DNA of 64,000 nt, taken from Stentor roeselii (lineage: Eukaryota; Ciliophora; Heterotrichea; Heterotrichida; Stentoridae). Position 1 is the first letter of the stretch; the number at the start of each line of letters is the position of its first letter. Of the stretch, positions 29,154-39,997 are shown one piece after another. The notes beneath the pieces were generated by a model. That model did not search any database, was not told the DNA's origin, and saw nothing but the letters and a program-made list of their open reading frames with translations. Location of the stretch: positions 1-64,000 of the forward strand of contig RSEH01000058.1 in NCBI GenBank assembly GCA_006503475.1, written 5' to 3'. The position numbers and the translations under genes are program-made.

Positions 29154-32129
29154 ATGGATCAAGATCTAATCGAAAAAATCGCAAGTCTTCTAAAAGTGAC
29201 ATACTCAACAATAATCAACCAAGAAAGATCATCAGCCGAGCATGAGTTAATAATTTTATCAAAAGAAAGAACAAGTTACTTCCAAGCCTTGCTCTGCATA
29301 ATCTCCTCTGACATGTCTCATCACACGAAAAACGCGGCAGGTCTCTATCTAAAGAAATTCGTGAAAGAATGCATGGAAAACGAATACTTGATGAATGAAG
29401 AAGTCCTTAACTGGGGCGAGTTGATCTTTACTCAGCTTAGTTCTTTAACCACTGAAGAATCACTTAGAGCGAATTTGGGATACGCTTTGTTGCCACTGCT
29501 TTCATTGGAAAATCCAAACAATTCTTTACTTTCTTCGATTTTTCCACATATCTTGTCAGGTCTTCAGTCTGCGAATCATGTCGCTTTTGGAATGTTGAAA
29601 GTCATTCAAGCGATTTACTCAGGATTTGCTCATAATTCTTTGTTGTTTCAGTATTTTTTGAGAATTGTTCCTGAAATCGCTGGACTTGTTTATAAGTCAC
29701 TTGGGTTAAGTGATCATGCAAAGTGGGAAGTTTTAGAGGAAACTACTTCTACGATTAGGTGTATTGTTGAACATTTTAGTATTTGCTCCAGAGCGTCGTT
29801 GATTGAGGTGCAGGCTATGCCTGAATTAGCGACTGTTCTCCGCGACCTAATAAAACTCGATCTTCAAGACCAAAACCTCGAAGAGCCCAGCCTAGTCCAC
29901 ATCTCAACAGAAGAGGTTCAAGTCCACTTCAACAACAGCAAAAAGCAAGTCTTCGAAACAATAAACCATTTACTAGAAGCCCTGATATCCCAATCAAGCA
30001 AAGACGACCCATTCACCTTCGACAGTTCTCCTCTTCTAAACATGTTAATCTTCGAGCTTCCCTTCGTGGTACATTCTCTTGAACAAGTCACGACTCGTCA
30101 AGACAAAGACGAGCTGCTTCAACTTGATTTCGTTTCAAGTCCAATAAAAGAACTTCTGACAACCTTAACAACTCTCGTCCCTCTCCATCGATTTTTTTTC
30201 TTTTTCTGTCAAAACTTCCGAAGCATCACTTATTCCATCTGCCTTCCTCTTCTCCAAATAAACCAAAACGACTTAGAAATGTTTCAAGACAATCCAGAAG
30301 AATTCGTCAACGCTTCCTGTGACCTTTGCGAAATGAAAGAATCTGATACTTTTAAATGTGCAGCAGTTAAATTACTTTTAACAATCTGCAGATGTATTGA
30401 TGGAGCTCTTTCTGATATTTGGAAAACTTGCTTTGATTTGGTTTCTGGAGCTTTTGAAAATCGTCAGGAAATGTCTGAAAATCATTTGATGAACTTGAGT
30501 AATGAGTTTAGAGCTGATATTGGGTTGAATGTTTTCGCGATTTTAGCTTCTGAAGCTGCGGGAAGAATGGATTTGGTTCAGTTTGTTGAAGAAGTTTTTA
30601 GGGTTAATTTGGAGAAATTTTATTTGGCGAAGTTTTTGGTTAAAACTCGGGTTTGTATGGTGGTTAAGTACTTTTCGACCTGGGTGTTTTATAATGAAAA
30701 TAACAGGTTTGCGGATATGGTTAATTTCTTGCTTAACTGCTGCAATAATAAGGAAAATGACTCGGCTACGCTTAATGCTCAAGCTTCTGATGCACTTTCG
30801 AGTATCTTGCAGGAAGATGAAATTTTGATTAGGATTTTCTCGTTGTTGCCCAAGGTTTTTGTGTATTTGATTGAGATTATTCCTTATCAGAATGATAAGC
30901 AGTTTTTTCAAAGTATATATGAAATGGTTAGTACGAATATTTCAGTTATTTTTCCTTTTGTGGACAAATTAATCCCAAGTCTGGTAAATAAAATAATCGA
31001 CGTTCACCAGTCACCAGGCCACAAAAAAAACCGTATCTTAATAGACTACTCCTGGAACATAATCCAATCAATTCTAGACAGTAAAAAAACCCAAGAAAAC
31101 GAGTCACTAGAACTAGAATCCTACGTTCTCCCCTTATTCGAATATCTAAAATCTCCAAAAAAGCTTCACTTTGAAGACCGAATCCTTCAATTCGAAGTGA
31201 CTTTAATGAAAAAATGCATGAATGTATCTGCCGCAGGTTGGAACCTAGTAGATCTCCTTCCCCATCTCCAAAGCAAAAACAACTTCTTCATAAGCCACTT
31301 ATTTCCGTTCATAAACACCTTGATCCACGTTGGCAAAGAAGACATCTCAGATCAACCAACTCGTCTTTTAACTCTTCTCGAGCGATGTGAAGTATGCTTC
31401 TTGAACTCATCATCACAATCCGACTTTTCAGAGGCTTGTCTTCTTTACCAACAGTTAATCCTCAGTTTCAAATCCTCTTTAATCAACAACTTTTCCCTTG
31501 CAATCATGATGGCGACTTCAAGACTTTCCTCAAACAACAAAAAATACTTAAATTCCAAACTTTTCGGTTTGGTTTTCGCTTGTTTGGCCAGCAACACATC
31601 AGTCGCTGTGAGTTGTTTAGAGCAGGTTTATCAAGGCGGTTTGATGGAATTCGTTCAAGTCTTTTCCCTGCACATTGACTGTATCACCTGCAACTATGAC
31701 TTGAAACTTGCAGTCTTTGGACTTTGTGAAACTTTGAAAATTTCTGGCTTAGGAGAAATTTTCCAAGTCATCATTTTTCTGCTCTCGCCAAGAAGAAGAG
31801 AAAAAATCGAGCCCGATAAGGGCGAGTTTACAGTGAAAATAAAAAATAAAGGCTTTTCCTCGTTTGATAAGGAAGAAAGTGAACTGGCAGTAAGAGTCTC
31901 GACAATGTTTCATGATCTGAGCACATTTGACGAGTACCAGTTTTTTAAAGACCTGCTTCAAAGCCTTCAAAACAACGCGCCTCAAGAGTTTCAAAGACTT
32001 GTGCAAAGTTTGAGAAAAGACCAGGTCGATGACTTGACAGATATCGTTAAAAGCAGAAGAGTTCAGCTGGGGACAGGTCTTGGAAGTGTGACTGAAATCA
32101 GGAAGATAGTAAAAGCTGTGGTTAGATAA
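29154..32129 (+). CDS. importin-beta family karyopherin, 991 aa
   Basis: The first 60 residues fit the importin-beta N-terminal (Ran-binding) domain: AEHELIILSKERTSYFQAL, then a His/Lys-rich turn and GLYLKKFVKECM in place of the usual LKNfi-type helix. The rest is helical HEAT-like repeats over almost 1,000 residues, the normal size for transport receptors. The end (GTGLGSVTEIRKIVKAVVR) is basic. The family carries cargo through nuclear pores under Ran control. I cannot assign the subtype; an IPO9/Kap114-type or exportin identity is possible. It starts three bases after the stop of the upstream gene, with TAATAAATG combining stop and start context. Confidence 0.8.
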   Translation: MDQDLIEKIASLLKVTYSTIINQERSSAEHELIILSKERTSYFQALLCIISSDMSHHTKNAAGLYLKKFVKECMENEYLMNEEVLNWGELIFTQLSSLTTEESLRANLGYALLPLLSLENPNNSLLSSIFPHILSGLQSANHVAFGMLKVIQAIYSGFAHNSLLFQYFLRIVPEIAGLVYKSLGLSDHAKWEVLEETTSTIRCIVEHFSICSRASLIEVQAMPELATVLRDLIKLDLQDQNLEEPSLVHISTEEVQVHFNNSKKQVFETINHLLEALISQSSKDDPFTFDSSPLLNMLIFELPFVVHSLEQVTTRQDKDELLQLDFVSSPIKELLTTLTTLVPLHRFFFFFCQNFRSITYSICLPLLQINQNDLEMFQDNPEEFVNASCDLCEMKESDTFKCAAVKLLLTICRCIDGALSDIWKTCFDLVSGAFENRQEMSENHLMNLSNEFRADIGLNVFAILASEAAGRMDLVQFVEEVFRVNLEKFYLAKFLVKTRVCMVVKYFSTWVFYNENNRFADMVNFLLNCCNNKENDSATLNAQASDALSSILQEDEILIRIFSLLPKVFVYLIEIIPYQNDKQFFQSIYEMVSTNISVIFPFVDKLIPSLVNKIIDVHQSPGHKKNRILIDYSWNIIQSILDSKKTQENESLELESYVLPLFEYLKSPKKLHFEDRILQFEVTLMKKCMNVSAAGWNLVDLLPHLQSKNNFFISHLFPFINTLIHVGKEDISDQPTRLLTLLERCEVCFLNSSSQSDFSEACLLYQQLILSFKSSLINNFSLAIMMATSRLSSNNKKYLNSKLFGLVFACLASNTSVAVSCLEQVYQGGLMEFVQVFSLHIDCITCNYDLKLAVFGLCETLKISGLGEIFQVIIFLLSPRRREKIEPDKGEFTVKIKNKGFSSFDKEESELAVRVSTMFHDLSTFDEYQFFKDLLQSLQNNAPQEFQRLVQSLRKDQVDDLTDIVKSRRVQLGTGLGSVTEIRKIVKAVVR

Positions 32130-32142
32130 TGACTAATAATTA

Positions 32143-34530
32143 ATGTCAGACTACAAGTTTCCAAAACCTTTCTCGTATTCAACTAACCCTGTCCTGAAAC
32201 TTTCAAACCCTGCGCAGGTGGAAGAAGAAGAAGAAAAAGTGTGAGTTTCATTCAGGTTTACCAATGTTGAAAAAGAATACCCACCAAGTCTCTTTCCTAA
32301 GTCAGAACCTATGAAAGCTAAACAGTATCTCCCAGGTAAGGACCAGGATTATTTCACGAAAGTGAAAAAAATTGAAGAATTGTTTAGTTTAGATATCACA
32401 AAACCTGAAGAACCTGTCAAAGCGGAAAATTATGCAATGCCTGCAAAGTTTATCACTCAAGATCAAGACGCTGAAAAAGAAAGCGCTTTGAAAATCACTG
32501 TTTTAGTTGACAAGATGAATGAATTGAAACAAAAAATCTCTGTTCTTAGAGATCAAAATCTTGAAAGTACTAAAAGTAATGTTGAAAAAAGTAGGGAAAT
32601 GGAAAGACTTAATGTTAAAATTAAAGAACTGGAAAAACAGTTGAAGGAAAGAGATTTTGAAGATGTGCATCGAGGAGGGTCTGGAATTTTAAGGATTAAG
32701 GATCGAGGAGTTGATAAGAGAATTGTTGAGTTAAAGAAAGCCCAGCGCCAGGAGTTCATGATGGGAGTTGAACTTGTCGCTGGAGATGAATTTAACGATC
32801 TTCAAGGCAGACAAGTGGCTCAAAAGAACTATTTCGTCAGGTTCATTGAAGGAATCGCTAATCTTTTCGCGAAACTCATGATTTTAACAGGTGACTATCG
32901 AAGAATAGAAAATCGTTATGATAAAAGCATTGCAGCTTATTTCGGCTTTTTTCGGTTTCTTGTGAATTTAAGCATCTTGGTCCTTATTATCTACTCTTAT
33001 CTGCTTATTTCTCATATGTTGGTTTATGACGGGTCATTGTCAAGTCTATGTTCGGGTACCTTGTGCTTTACGCTTTATTACAGTTTTGATACTGATGAAG
33101 GCAATGCTTTTGTCATCTGCTTCATAATTATGATTCTCTTCACTGTTATTGCTTCTATTACCAAATGGGTCCGCGCTGATAAGTTAAAGACTCGAAGTGA
33201 AGTCTATGGCGGAAATGAAGCGAAACTTAGAAAAATCTCGGCAATTGTTTTTAATTCTTGGGACTGGACTATTAATACTGAACCGGAATCTATTGACCAG
33301 AGTCAAAATATTGAAAATTTGATTCATAATGCTATTAGTGATAATGTTCGAAAACGTGAAGCTGCTGCTAGAACTGCTAGTCAAAAATCAGCGTTGTTGG
33401 TTAAAAGGATTATTGGGAATCTTATTTTTGCTTCGATTCTTATTGCTGGATGGGTTGTTATTATTTTGTTGTCTTTGTCTGAACAGAATATTGCGGATAA
33501 TTTTAAGGATAGCAGTGATGGGTTAAGGATTTTTATGAGGTTTCTGCCAAAATTCGGAGTCTCATTCGTGAACTCCATCTTCCCAGCACTAACCTCCAAA
33601 ATCACAGCAGTCGAGAGTTGGGACACTTCAAGTTTCACAATAAAAATTCAAATAATGCGTATTTACATGGCAAAAGTTTTAAACATCGTTCTCTACGCAG
33701 TCCTTAACTTAGAACTGGCAACAGGGAGTGATTGGTTCAACTCATCCGACGGTCGAATTCCATTTCAAGACTCAAACTTTAACTGCCGGGAAGACCAAGC
33801 AGGTCTAAACCTTATTCTTTTGGTGATAACAGAGTCAATAATGAGTAAATTAATCCCTCTAGGATTCGTGTTACTAAACATGATGATAGCAAAGATAAAA
33901 AAGATGCAAACCTGGAAAAAAGAGATAAAAGTCGCACAACAAGTAATAAACATCATTTATTTCCAAGGTCTTATTTGGATATGCATCCCTTTTTTCCCTT
34001 ATGTAGCTATTTTGGCTCCTGTTTTCCTTTTCTTGGACTTCAAATTCCAAAGTTGGAGACTCAGGTCTTTGCAGATAAAACCTTTAGAACAGACTCAAAG
34101 TTATGATGTCTTGATTTTAATCATGAGACTTTTTAATGTCACGGTTTTAATGGCTTTGGCATACTTTGGGTACTTTTTAACTGTTGAGATGAAGCATGGG
34201 CTTTATGGGAATCTTAAACTTTGTGGACCTTTCCCGAGTAAAGAATCGGCGAACTCGAATATTATCAGTGATATTAAAGATACTATTGTTGTTGGAGCTG
34301 TTTGGACCTACTTTTTGGACTACTCTCCGGTTTTCTGGGTTTTGATTATTATTTTGATCACGCAAAACCTTTTTAAATCTAATCGAGTCAGCATTTTAGA
34401 GGATTATAATGAGATGAGGGAATATGAAAATGAACAGCAGATTAATGAAATGCAGAAAAGAATTGAAAATTTGATGAAAAGAGATAAGATTATTCATGAG
34501 AATCTTAAGAATGATGAGGAGGAGGTTTAA
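32143..34530 (+). CDS. TMC-like (transmembrane channel-like) protein, 790 aa
   Basis: Starts at 32,143 in CTAATAATTAATG. A 15-nt intron at 32,241-32,255 (gtgagtttcattcag) joins an acidic first exon of 98 nt to the main exon in frame. Residues 75-125 form a coiled coil. Membrane helices follow from about 230: the first includes YFGFFRFLVNLSILVLIIYS, as in TMC proteins (SYFxFLRWL). A C-x-E-x3-G block (NCREDQAGLNLILLVITES) near residue 550 resembles the TMC signature CWExxVG. A helix with GLIWICIPFFPYVAI follows. TMC proteins are related to TMEM16/OSCA channels and include mechanosensory channel subunits. The tail is a short coiled coil. Confidence 0.75.
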
Positions 34531-34548
34531 TAGGTTAGATTATTTATA

Positions 34549-36531
34549 ATGTCACATTTGATTCAGGCTAGGATTAGATATTCTGAGGATCCTATGAAAC
34601 CTGTCCAATTTTCAATAGTCTTTCACTCCCATGAAAAGTCATCAACCCACAATCAAAAAAGCGAAGAATCATCCGGCCTACTTCTCGAAATAGTCTCTTT
34701 AAAAGAACAACTTCAAGAAGCCCAAGCAAAAATTACCAACTCCGAAATGCTAAAAGATTTACTAACAAAACGAAACCAGTCACTTCAAAAACAAAATGAA
34801 GATCTTGCAAGTCAAGTGCTTTCACATGACAAATTTAAATCAAAATCTCAAGAAACAGAGCAAAAAAATCAGGAAGAGCTGAAAGAACTGAGAAAAAAAC
34901 TAAAAGAAAATGAAAAAATAATTGAAACTCACTTCGAAATGATTGAAGACCTAAAGTCGAAGTACCAGGAAGATTTTAAACAAAAGTCAGCAGAATTAGA
35001 AAAAAAGTTGCTCGATACACAAAAATCTCTCAACTTCAAAACTAATCAAGTCTCTAAACTTTCTCAACTTTTAAAAGAAAGAGAGCTGAAAAGGTCTTCA
35101 GCTGAAGTGATTCTTGATGAATTTGAAAAGAAAAACAATGAAATGATTGAAAAAAATGCGAAAAATGAAAAAACTATTTTTGATCTAGAGAAAAAAAATA
35201 ATGAACTGAATAAAAGACTCTCTAATGCACTTTCAGAGATGAAGTCTAATGATGAAATCATGATTCAAAAAGACCAACAAATGAAAAAACTGTTGAATAA
35301 AATTAAAATTCAAGAAATTGAGATACAGAAAATTGAAGAAGAAAATAAGTTGAAAGAAAAAAAACTTGTTGATTTACAAAAATCAACTAAAAACCTTAGA
35401 AGCAGCCTTGAATTTAGATCTTCGAAAAACTCGAAAGAAGAAGACCTAAAAAAACTCTGGGAAGTCGTCGCCTCTAAAGACGAAGAAATAAATCTCATGA
35501 AAGACATGATCAAGTCCTTACAACTAAAACACAGTCCATCAAGCAGCAGTTCAAAGTTCGTAAAAAACTCAAAACTTCCTCCTCTAGCCTCCAGTTCTTC
35601 CATTCGAGAACTAAAAGTAGAAGAGTCCAAATCAAACCAGAACATCAGAGTTAAATCAGACTTCAAGATCAGAGAAATCGAAACAAAAATATCAAAAAAG
35701 AACATATTCAGCAGTCCTAACATTCCAAAATCAGTGAAAGCGATGAAAGTAGTGACAACTAAGACTTTCGGAGAATCTCCTTCAAAGGTTTCCAGGTCGA
35801 AAGACTTTTCTGATCAAACTCCGAAGTTCGGAGGGCCTGGAGAAAACTTTCCTGATGTCCGAGTTTCGAACATTGAAAGAATTTTAAGTCAAAATCAACC
35901 AGATCAGCAGTTGAAGGTCTTTGTTATTAATGAAGACGAAGGTAAGACTCAAGATTCACTTGCTTTGAACAAAAATGATAAAAAAATAAAGGATATAGAG
36001 AAAAAATACGAGAAAAAGGAACATGATGAAAAATTACAAAAAAAATTTAATAAATCTCGGGAAAGTGAGATTAGTGAAAACCTGAAAAATTATCAAAATG
36101 AAGGAGAAAAAAGGTGGAGTCAGGAAAGTAGAAAAAGGGAAGAAAATATCAAGGAAAGCAGAAAAACTGGTAAAAATGAAGAATTTGATAGAGACTCAGG
36201 TAGTGAAGGGCTAAAAGAATCAGAAGAAAGTAAAGAAAGTGACTCCAATCATTCAATCAAAGAAAACCCCGAAACCCAAGAGAAAACCAAAGAAAACTTA
36301 AAAATTTCAAATGAAAATCAAGCCAAAACAACTCCAAAATTACCCGATTTACCAAAATTCCCTAATTTCTCTGAACCCGCAGAAAATCCCTCAGAAAACA
36401 TTTTATCAACCAGCGAACGAAACCTCTCTGAACCCTCAAAAGTAAAATCCTCAAAATCAATCGAAAAAAGCGAAGAAAGCTCAATTTCCAGTCCCCACAA
36501 TCGATTCGACCTTTTCGGAGACTCTCCCTAA
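34549..36531 (+). CDS. long coiled-coil protein, 660 aa
   Basis: Residues 1-35 are beta-like (RIRYSEDPMKPVQFSIVF). Residues 45-330 are a near-continuous coiled coil rich in K, E, L and Q. The remainder is highly charged, serine-rich and probably disordered. Coiled coils of this sort are common in ciliary or cortical scaffolds, but I see no specific family. The spacer to the upstream TMC-like gene is 18 bp. Ends in TAA. Confidence 0.75.
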   Translation: MSHLIQARIRYSEDPMKPVQFSIVFHSHEKSSTHNQKSEESSGLLLEIVSLKEQLQEAQAKITNSEMLKDLLTKRNQSLQKQNEDLASQVLSHDKFKSKSQETEQKNQEELKELRKKLKENEKIIETHFEMIEDLKSKYQEDFKQKSAELEKKLLDTQKSLNFKTNQVSKLSQLLKERELKRSSAEVILDEFEKKNNEMIEKNAKNEKTIFDLEKKNNELNKRLSNALSEMKSNDEIMIQKDQQMKKLLNKIKIQEIEIQKIEEENKLKEKKLVDLQKSTKNLRSSLEFRSSKNSKEEDLKKLWEVVASKDEEINLMKDMIKSLQLKHSPSSSSSKFVKNSKLPPLASSSSIRELKVEESKSNQNIRVKSDFKIREIETKISKKNIFSSPNIPKSVKAMKVVTTKTFGESPSKVSRSKDFSDQTPKFGGPGENFPDVRVSNIERILSQNQPDQQLKVFVINEDEGKTQDSLALNKNDKKIKDIEKKYEKKEHDEKLQKKFNKSRESEISENLKNYQNEGEKRWSQESRKREENIKESRKTGKNEEFDRDSGSEGLKESEESKESDSNHSIKENPETQEKTKENLKISNENQAKTTPKLPDLPKFPNFSEPAENPSENILSTSERNLSEPSKVKSSKSIEKSEESSISSPHNRFDLFGDSP

Positions 36532-36570
36532 TCCTTAATTCTAAATCATGAAAAACCCTAAAAAAACCAA

Positions 36571-37725
36571 ATGGGTAACAAATGTTCCTGCCTAAACGAC
36601 ACAACAACAGAAGAAAAAGTCCTAACAACAGAAAGAAAAATGATGTCAATCTGCAAGTCTCCAAAACTCAACATTCAAGAATTCAAAGAATTTTCAGACA
36701 TTGCAATATCCGAGTCAATAATCTTAGAATTCGAGTACCTTGAAGAACAAATAATTCCAATTCAGTCAGTTTTAAGAGGTTTCCTCGAAAGAAAAAAATC
36801 AAGAAAAACTTTAAGAAACAGTTCTTTCCAGACCTTTCGAAAAGACTCAAAAAAAACCTTTTCCCATCTGAGCAGGACTCAGTCGATCGACTTTTCCGTG
36901 TTTAAAAGAGAGTTAAAAGAACTCAGCGTGTCTGAAATTCCTGATTATTCCTGCCAAACAGTGACTCAACTGCTTTCAACTCTTTCTCCCTTCATCTTTC
37001 CTTACAAACCTGAAAAAGGTCTGTCATCAAAAGGTCCAGTTTTACTTGAAAACAAAGCAATTTACACTGGAAGTTGGAATAACCTAAGTCAAAGACATGG
37101 CTTCGGAAAAATGCTCTGGTTTGACGGGTCTTTATACGAAGGTGAATGGAAATACGACATGTGCAACGGCCAAGGCCGCCTACTTAAGTGCAACGGCGAT
37201 TTCTATGAAGGCTCCTGGCTTGACGACCAGTTCCACGGCTTCGGAAAGTACCAGTCAAAAAACGGGAATTTTTATGAAGGCTTCTGGGAAGCCAACATGA
37301 GAAGTGGAAAAGGTTTCGAGTTGATTAAAAACGTTTCAATGTTCACTGGAAGCTTTTTTAATGACCAGAAATCAGGAAATGGTTCAGTTAAATATGAAAA
37401 TGGCGATTCATATGAAGGAGAGTTTTTTAATGGAAAAATGCAGGGATTCGGAGTTTTTAAATGGAAAGATGGAAGGATTTATCAGGGTGAGTGGCTTGAA
37501 GGAATCATGCATGGAAAAGGCGACTTGCATTGGAAGGACGGTCGGCATTATTCAGGAGGTTTTAACAACGGTAAGAAGGAAGGCACTGGAAAATTTGTAT
37601 GGCCTGATGGACGTGTTTATGAAGGAAGCTGGAAAAAAGACAAACAAGACGGTGCCGGGATGTACATCACAAGTGTCGGCGTTAGAAGAGGTATCTGGAG
37701 TCAAGGCAAGAGAATTCACGATTAA
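36571..37725 (+). CDS. IQ-motif and MORN-repeat protein with N-terminal acylation signal, 384 aa
   Basis: The start MGNKCSCLND fits N-myristoylation (MGxxxS), with Cys 5 and 7 for palmitoylation, so membrane attachment is likely. Residues 60-80 (IIPIQSVLRGFLERKKSRK) form an IQ-like calmodulin-binding motif. Residues 160-375 hold eight or nine MORN repeats (YTGSWNNLSQRHGFGKMLW, YEGEWKYDMCNGQGRL, YEGSWLDDQFHGFGKY and so on). MORN proteins often sit at membranes and cytoskeletal borders in protists. It converges with CK2 alpha; the stops are 8 bp apart. Confidence 0.9.
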   Translation: MGNKCSCLNDTTTEEKVLTTERKMMSICKSPKLNIQEFKEFSDIAISESIILEFEYLEEQIIPIQSVLRGFLERKKSRKTLRNSSFQTFRKDSKKTFSHLSRTQSIDFSVFKRELKELSVSEIPDYSCQTVTQLLSTLSPFIFPYKPEKGLSSKGPVLLENKAIYTGSWNNLSQRHGFGKMLWFDGSLYEGEWKYDMCNGQGRLLKCNGDFYEGSWLDDQFHGFGKYQSKNGNFYEGFWEANMRSGKGFELIKNVSMFTGSFFNDQKSGNGSVKYENGDSYEGEFFNGKMQGFGVFKWKDGRIYQGEWLEGIMHGKGDLHWKDGRHYSGGFNNGKKEGTGKFVWPDGRVYEGSWKKDKQDGAGMYITSVGVRRGIWSQGKRIHD

Positions 37726-37733
37726 TTTAAGAA

Positions 37734-38828
37734 CTAACTTTTACTTCTAAGGATGTTAAAAGTTTCAAATTCCTGGGCACTTCTCTGGTACTCCTTCCCA
37801 CTTTCCAGTCGTTTATACATCTCACACACAGGCCGAAGGTACTCATGATGCATGGCCTCCTTAGGTGTAATCCGCTCGGCCTACATAAGGGCTACATGGT
37901 CATAAACCAGGCACTTGTCCAAGAAATCCAAAACGTCTTCAGTCACAAGATGCCTATTCTGAGAATTAACAAAATGACTCCACTTTTTTCTTGAACAAGT
38001 CGTTAAAAGGTCATCAAACTCATCATCTAACTCAATATTGTACTTGTTAAGATAGTCAATTAAACGACTAGTTCCCATGACTTTAGTGATTTTCACCAAC
38101 TGGTCGAAATTATCATCTCCATGGAAAAAAGGCTCTTTTTTGAAGATCTATGTGAAAAGTACTATTGCGGCCAACATGCACCCAAGGCTCCAGATGTCGA
38201 GGGAATAGTTGTAGACCTGGTCGTTTACCAGCAGCTCTGGGCCTTTGTAGTAACGAGAAGCCACTCGCACGTTGTACTCCCGCCCTGGGAAGTAAAACTC
38301 GGCAAGGCCCCAGTCAATCACGCGAACCTTGCGTTGGCTGTGGTCGATCATTATGTTGTGGGGCTTTATGTCTCGATGCATCACTCCTTGGGAATGGCAA
38401 AAGTCGAGAGCTTTAAGAATTTCAAAGATGTAAAATCTTATCTCGAAATCTGTCAATGTTGGAAAGAGCGTCTTGTAGTCTATGTTGTTTACGTGCTCGA
38501 ATACTAAGGCTGGAGTTTTACTTTGTGGGTCTCGTACTGCGTCTATCAGTTTTATTATGTTTGGACCTCCTTGAAGGTTCTGTAAAATCTTCATTTCTCT
38601 GAAAATTTTTTTCTTTTTCACAGGCTTCAGTAATTTTATTACCACTTTTTCGTTTGTGGAGACTTGGGTTCCGAGAAAGACTTCGGAGTATTTTCCTCGG
38701 CCGATCTTCTGGTGAACCAGGTAACCTTCAGGGGTATTCCAATGAATTTGCAAGAAGTCAAAAGTACTATAGTCCACAGGGCGGTCTCTGTTCACAGTTG
38801 CATAGAATTTAGGAATTGCGTAATCCAT
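37734..38828 (-). CDS. CK2A: casein kinase 2 catalytic subunit alpha, 354 aa
   Basis: Three exons joined by two phase-0 introns of 15 nt (38,148-38,162 and 37,881-37,895). Hallmarks of CK2 alpha: the glycine loop GRGKYSEVF; the basic cluster [33 protein letters not shown] in place of [12 protein letters not shown]; and, across intron 1, [20 protein letters not shown]. Intron 2 restores [13 protein letters not shown]. The length and order match the family throughout. CK2 is a constitutively active Ser/Thr kinase with acidic substrate preference. Starts at TTAATAAATGG; ends in TAG. Confidence 0.97.
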
Positions 38829-38921
38829 TTATTAAGAAATAACCCTTCCACTTAACACCTAACCAAAACCTTGAAGTCCCCAGCTCTTCCTTTATTCCAT
38901 ATCACTCTTATAAATTCATTT

Positions 38922-39449
38922 ATGGTTGAAAGTAACTCGTAAAAAGAATTCAAAATCACGCCATTAGAAGATGAAGAAAAAACAGAACTCACTGTTTCCA
39001 GCTCAAGATTCGCAGAAAAAAACAAAAAACCGAAAAGACCGAATGACTTGGGCAACCCGACTTTGCACGACCCTTTGATTGAAACGACTCCGATAAGAAC
39101 TCCGAATTCAGAGGTGAAGAAACCTCCGAATGCATTACAAGCGCAAGATTTGATGGATTCTGTTGTTTTTGGAGAACATGTGACTTTAAAAAATGAAGAA
39201 CAGGCTGATTTGATGATCAAGAACACGAAGGAAAATATATTGAATAGGGTATTCATTAGGTAGTACAATGAAGTCCTCAATATTGAAAAAAGTATGATGA
39301 GGGAAATCATTGAAAAGGATAATGAAAGGGAAAAGTTTTTAAGAGAACTTTTAACGAAATTGGAATTGCTTCAGAGGGAAAATCAAATTTTAACTACTGA
39401 GAATAAAAGTTTAAAGGAAATGATGACTATTTGGAATATTAGAAGTTAG
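38922..39449 (+). CDS. small coiled-coil protein, 165 aa, three exons
   Basis: I reconstruct it from a 10-nt first exon (ATG at 38,922), a 15-nt intron 38,932-38,946, an exon to 39,248, a second 15-nt intron 39,249-39,263 (gtattcattaggtag) and a last exon to TAG at 39,449. The second intron is convincing because the charged helix continues in frame (NTKENILNR then YNEVLNIEKSMMREI). The first is weaker, since it ends in AAAAAG. The C-terminal half is a coiled coil (LELLQRENQILTTENKSL), possibly with a leucine-zipper character. No family recognised. It diverges from CK2 alpha with a 93-bp gap. Confidence 0.65.
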
Positions 39450-39997
39450 GGTTTAGTGTTTTTTAATTATAAAGGGTTATTGGAAGGGTTTAGGGGGTTG
39501 TTTGGAGTGAATTTAGGAATTTTAAAGGATTGGAAGAACTATTGGAGAGTTTTTGTTTTATGTAGTTTTTTAGCTTTGGGTGAAACTAAACTAATAAATT
39601 TAACATACAGATTTAATAGAATAATATGCATTCAGATAAAAATCTATGGGAAAATATTTAAATGAATGAAACCTTTACTTAAAAAGACCATTATAAATAT
39701 CTAAATATCCTAAAAACATCAAAGCTTCTACTAATCCAAGAACCTCACAAATCAAAAAATCCATTCAGTCCTCCACCACATACCCTAACCCAAAAAAACC
39801 CATTCTAAAAAATTCAATTAAAATTTAAACCTCTCTCCACACCCAACCCGTCCAAAACCCACAAAATCCCACCGAAAACTAATCAAAATTCCCTACCTTC
39901 ACAAATCTCATAAAAAATTCCGATGAAATATTTCGATTAATTCTAAACAACCTCATCCACATCTTCCAAACAAGATATTCAACTTTTAATATAATTA
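39450..39997. other. intergenic stretch with a strand-skew switch
   Basis: From 39,450 to about 39,600 the + strand is G/T-rich and nearly without C. From about 39,690 to 39,990 it is C/A-rich and nearly without G. No gene is visible. The right half is the G-poor 5' flank of the kinase at 39,998. The left half looks like the flank of a minus-strand unit for which I see no gene. Confidence 0.5.

Noticed and set aside
39760-39810. Telomere-like runs (cctaaccc, aaaaaaaccc)
   Set aside because: The phrases are isolated and belong to the G-free flank of the kinase gene; there is no tandem array.
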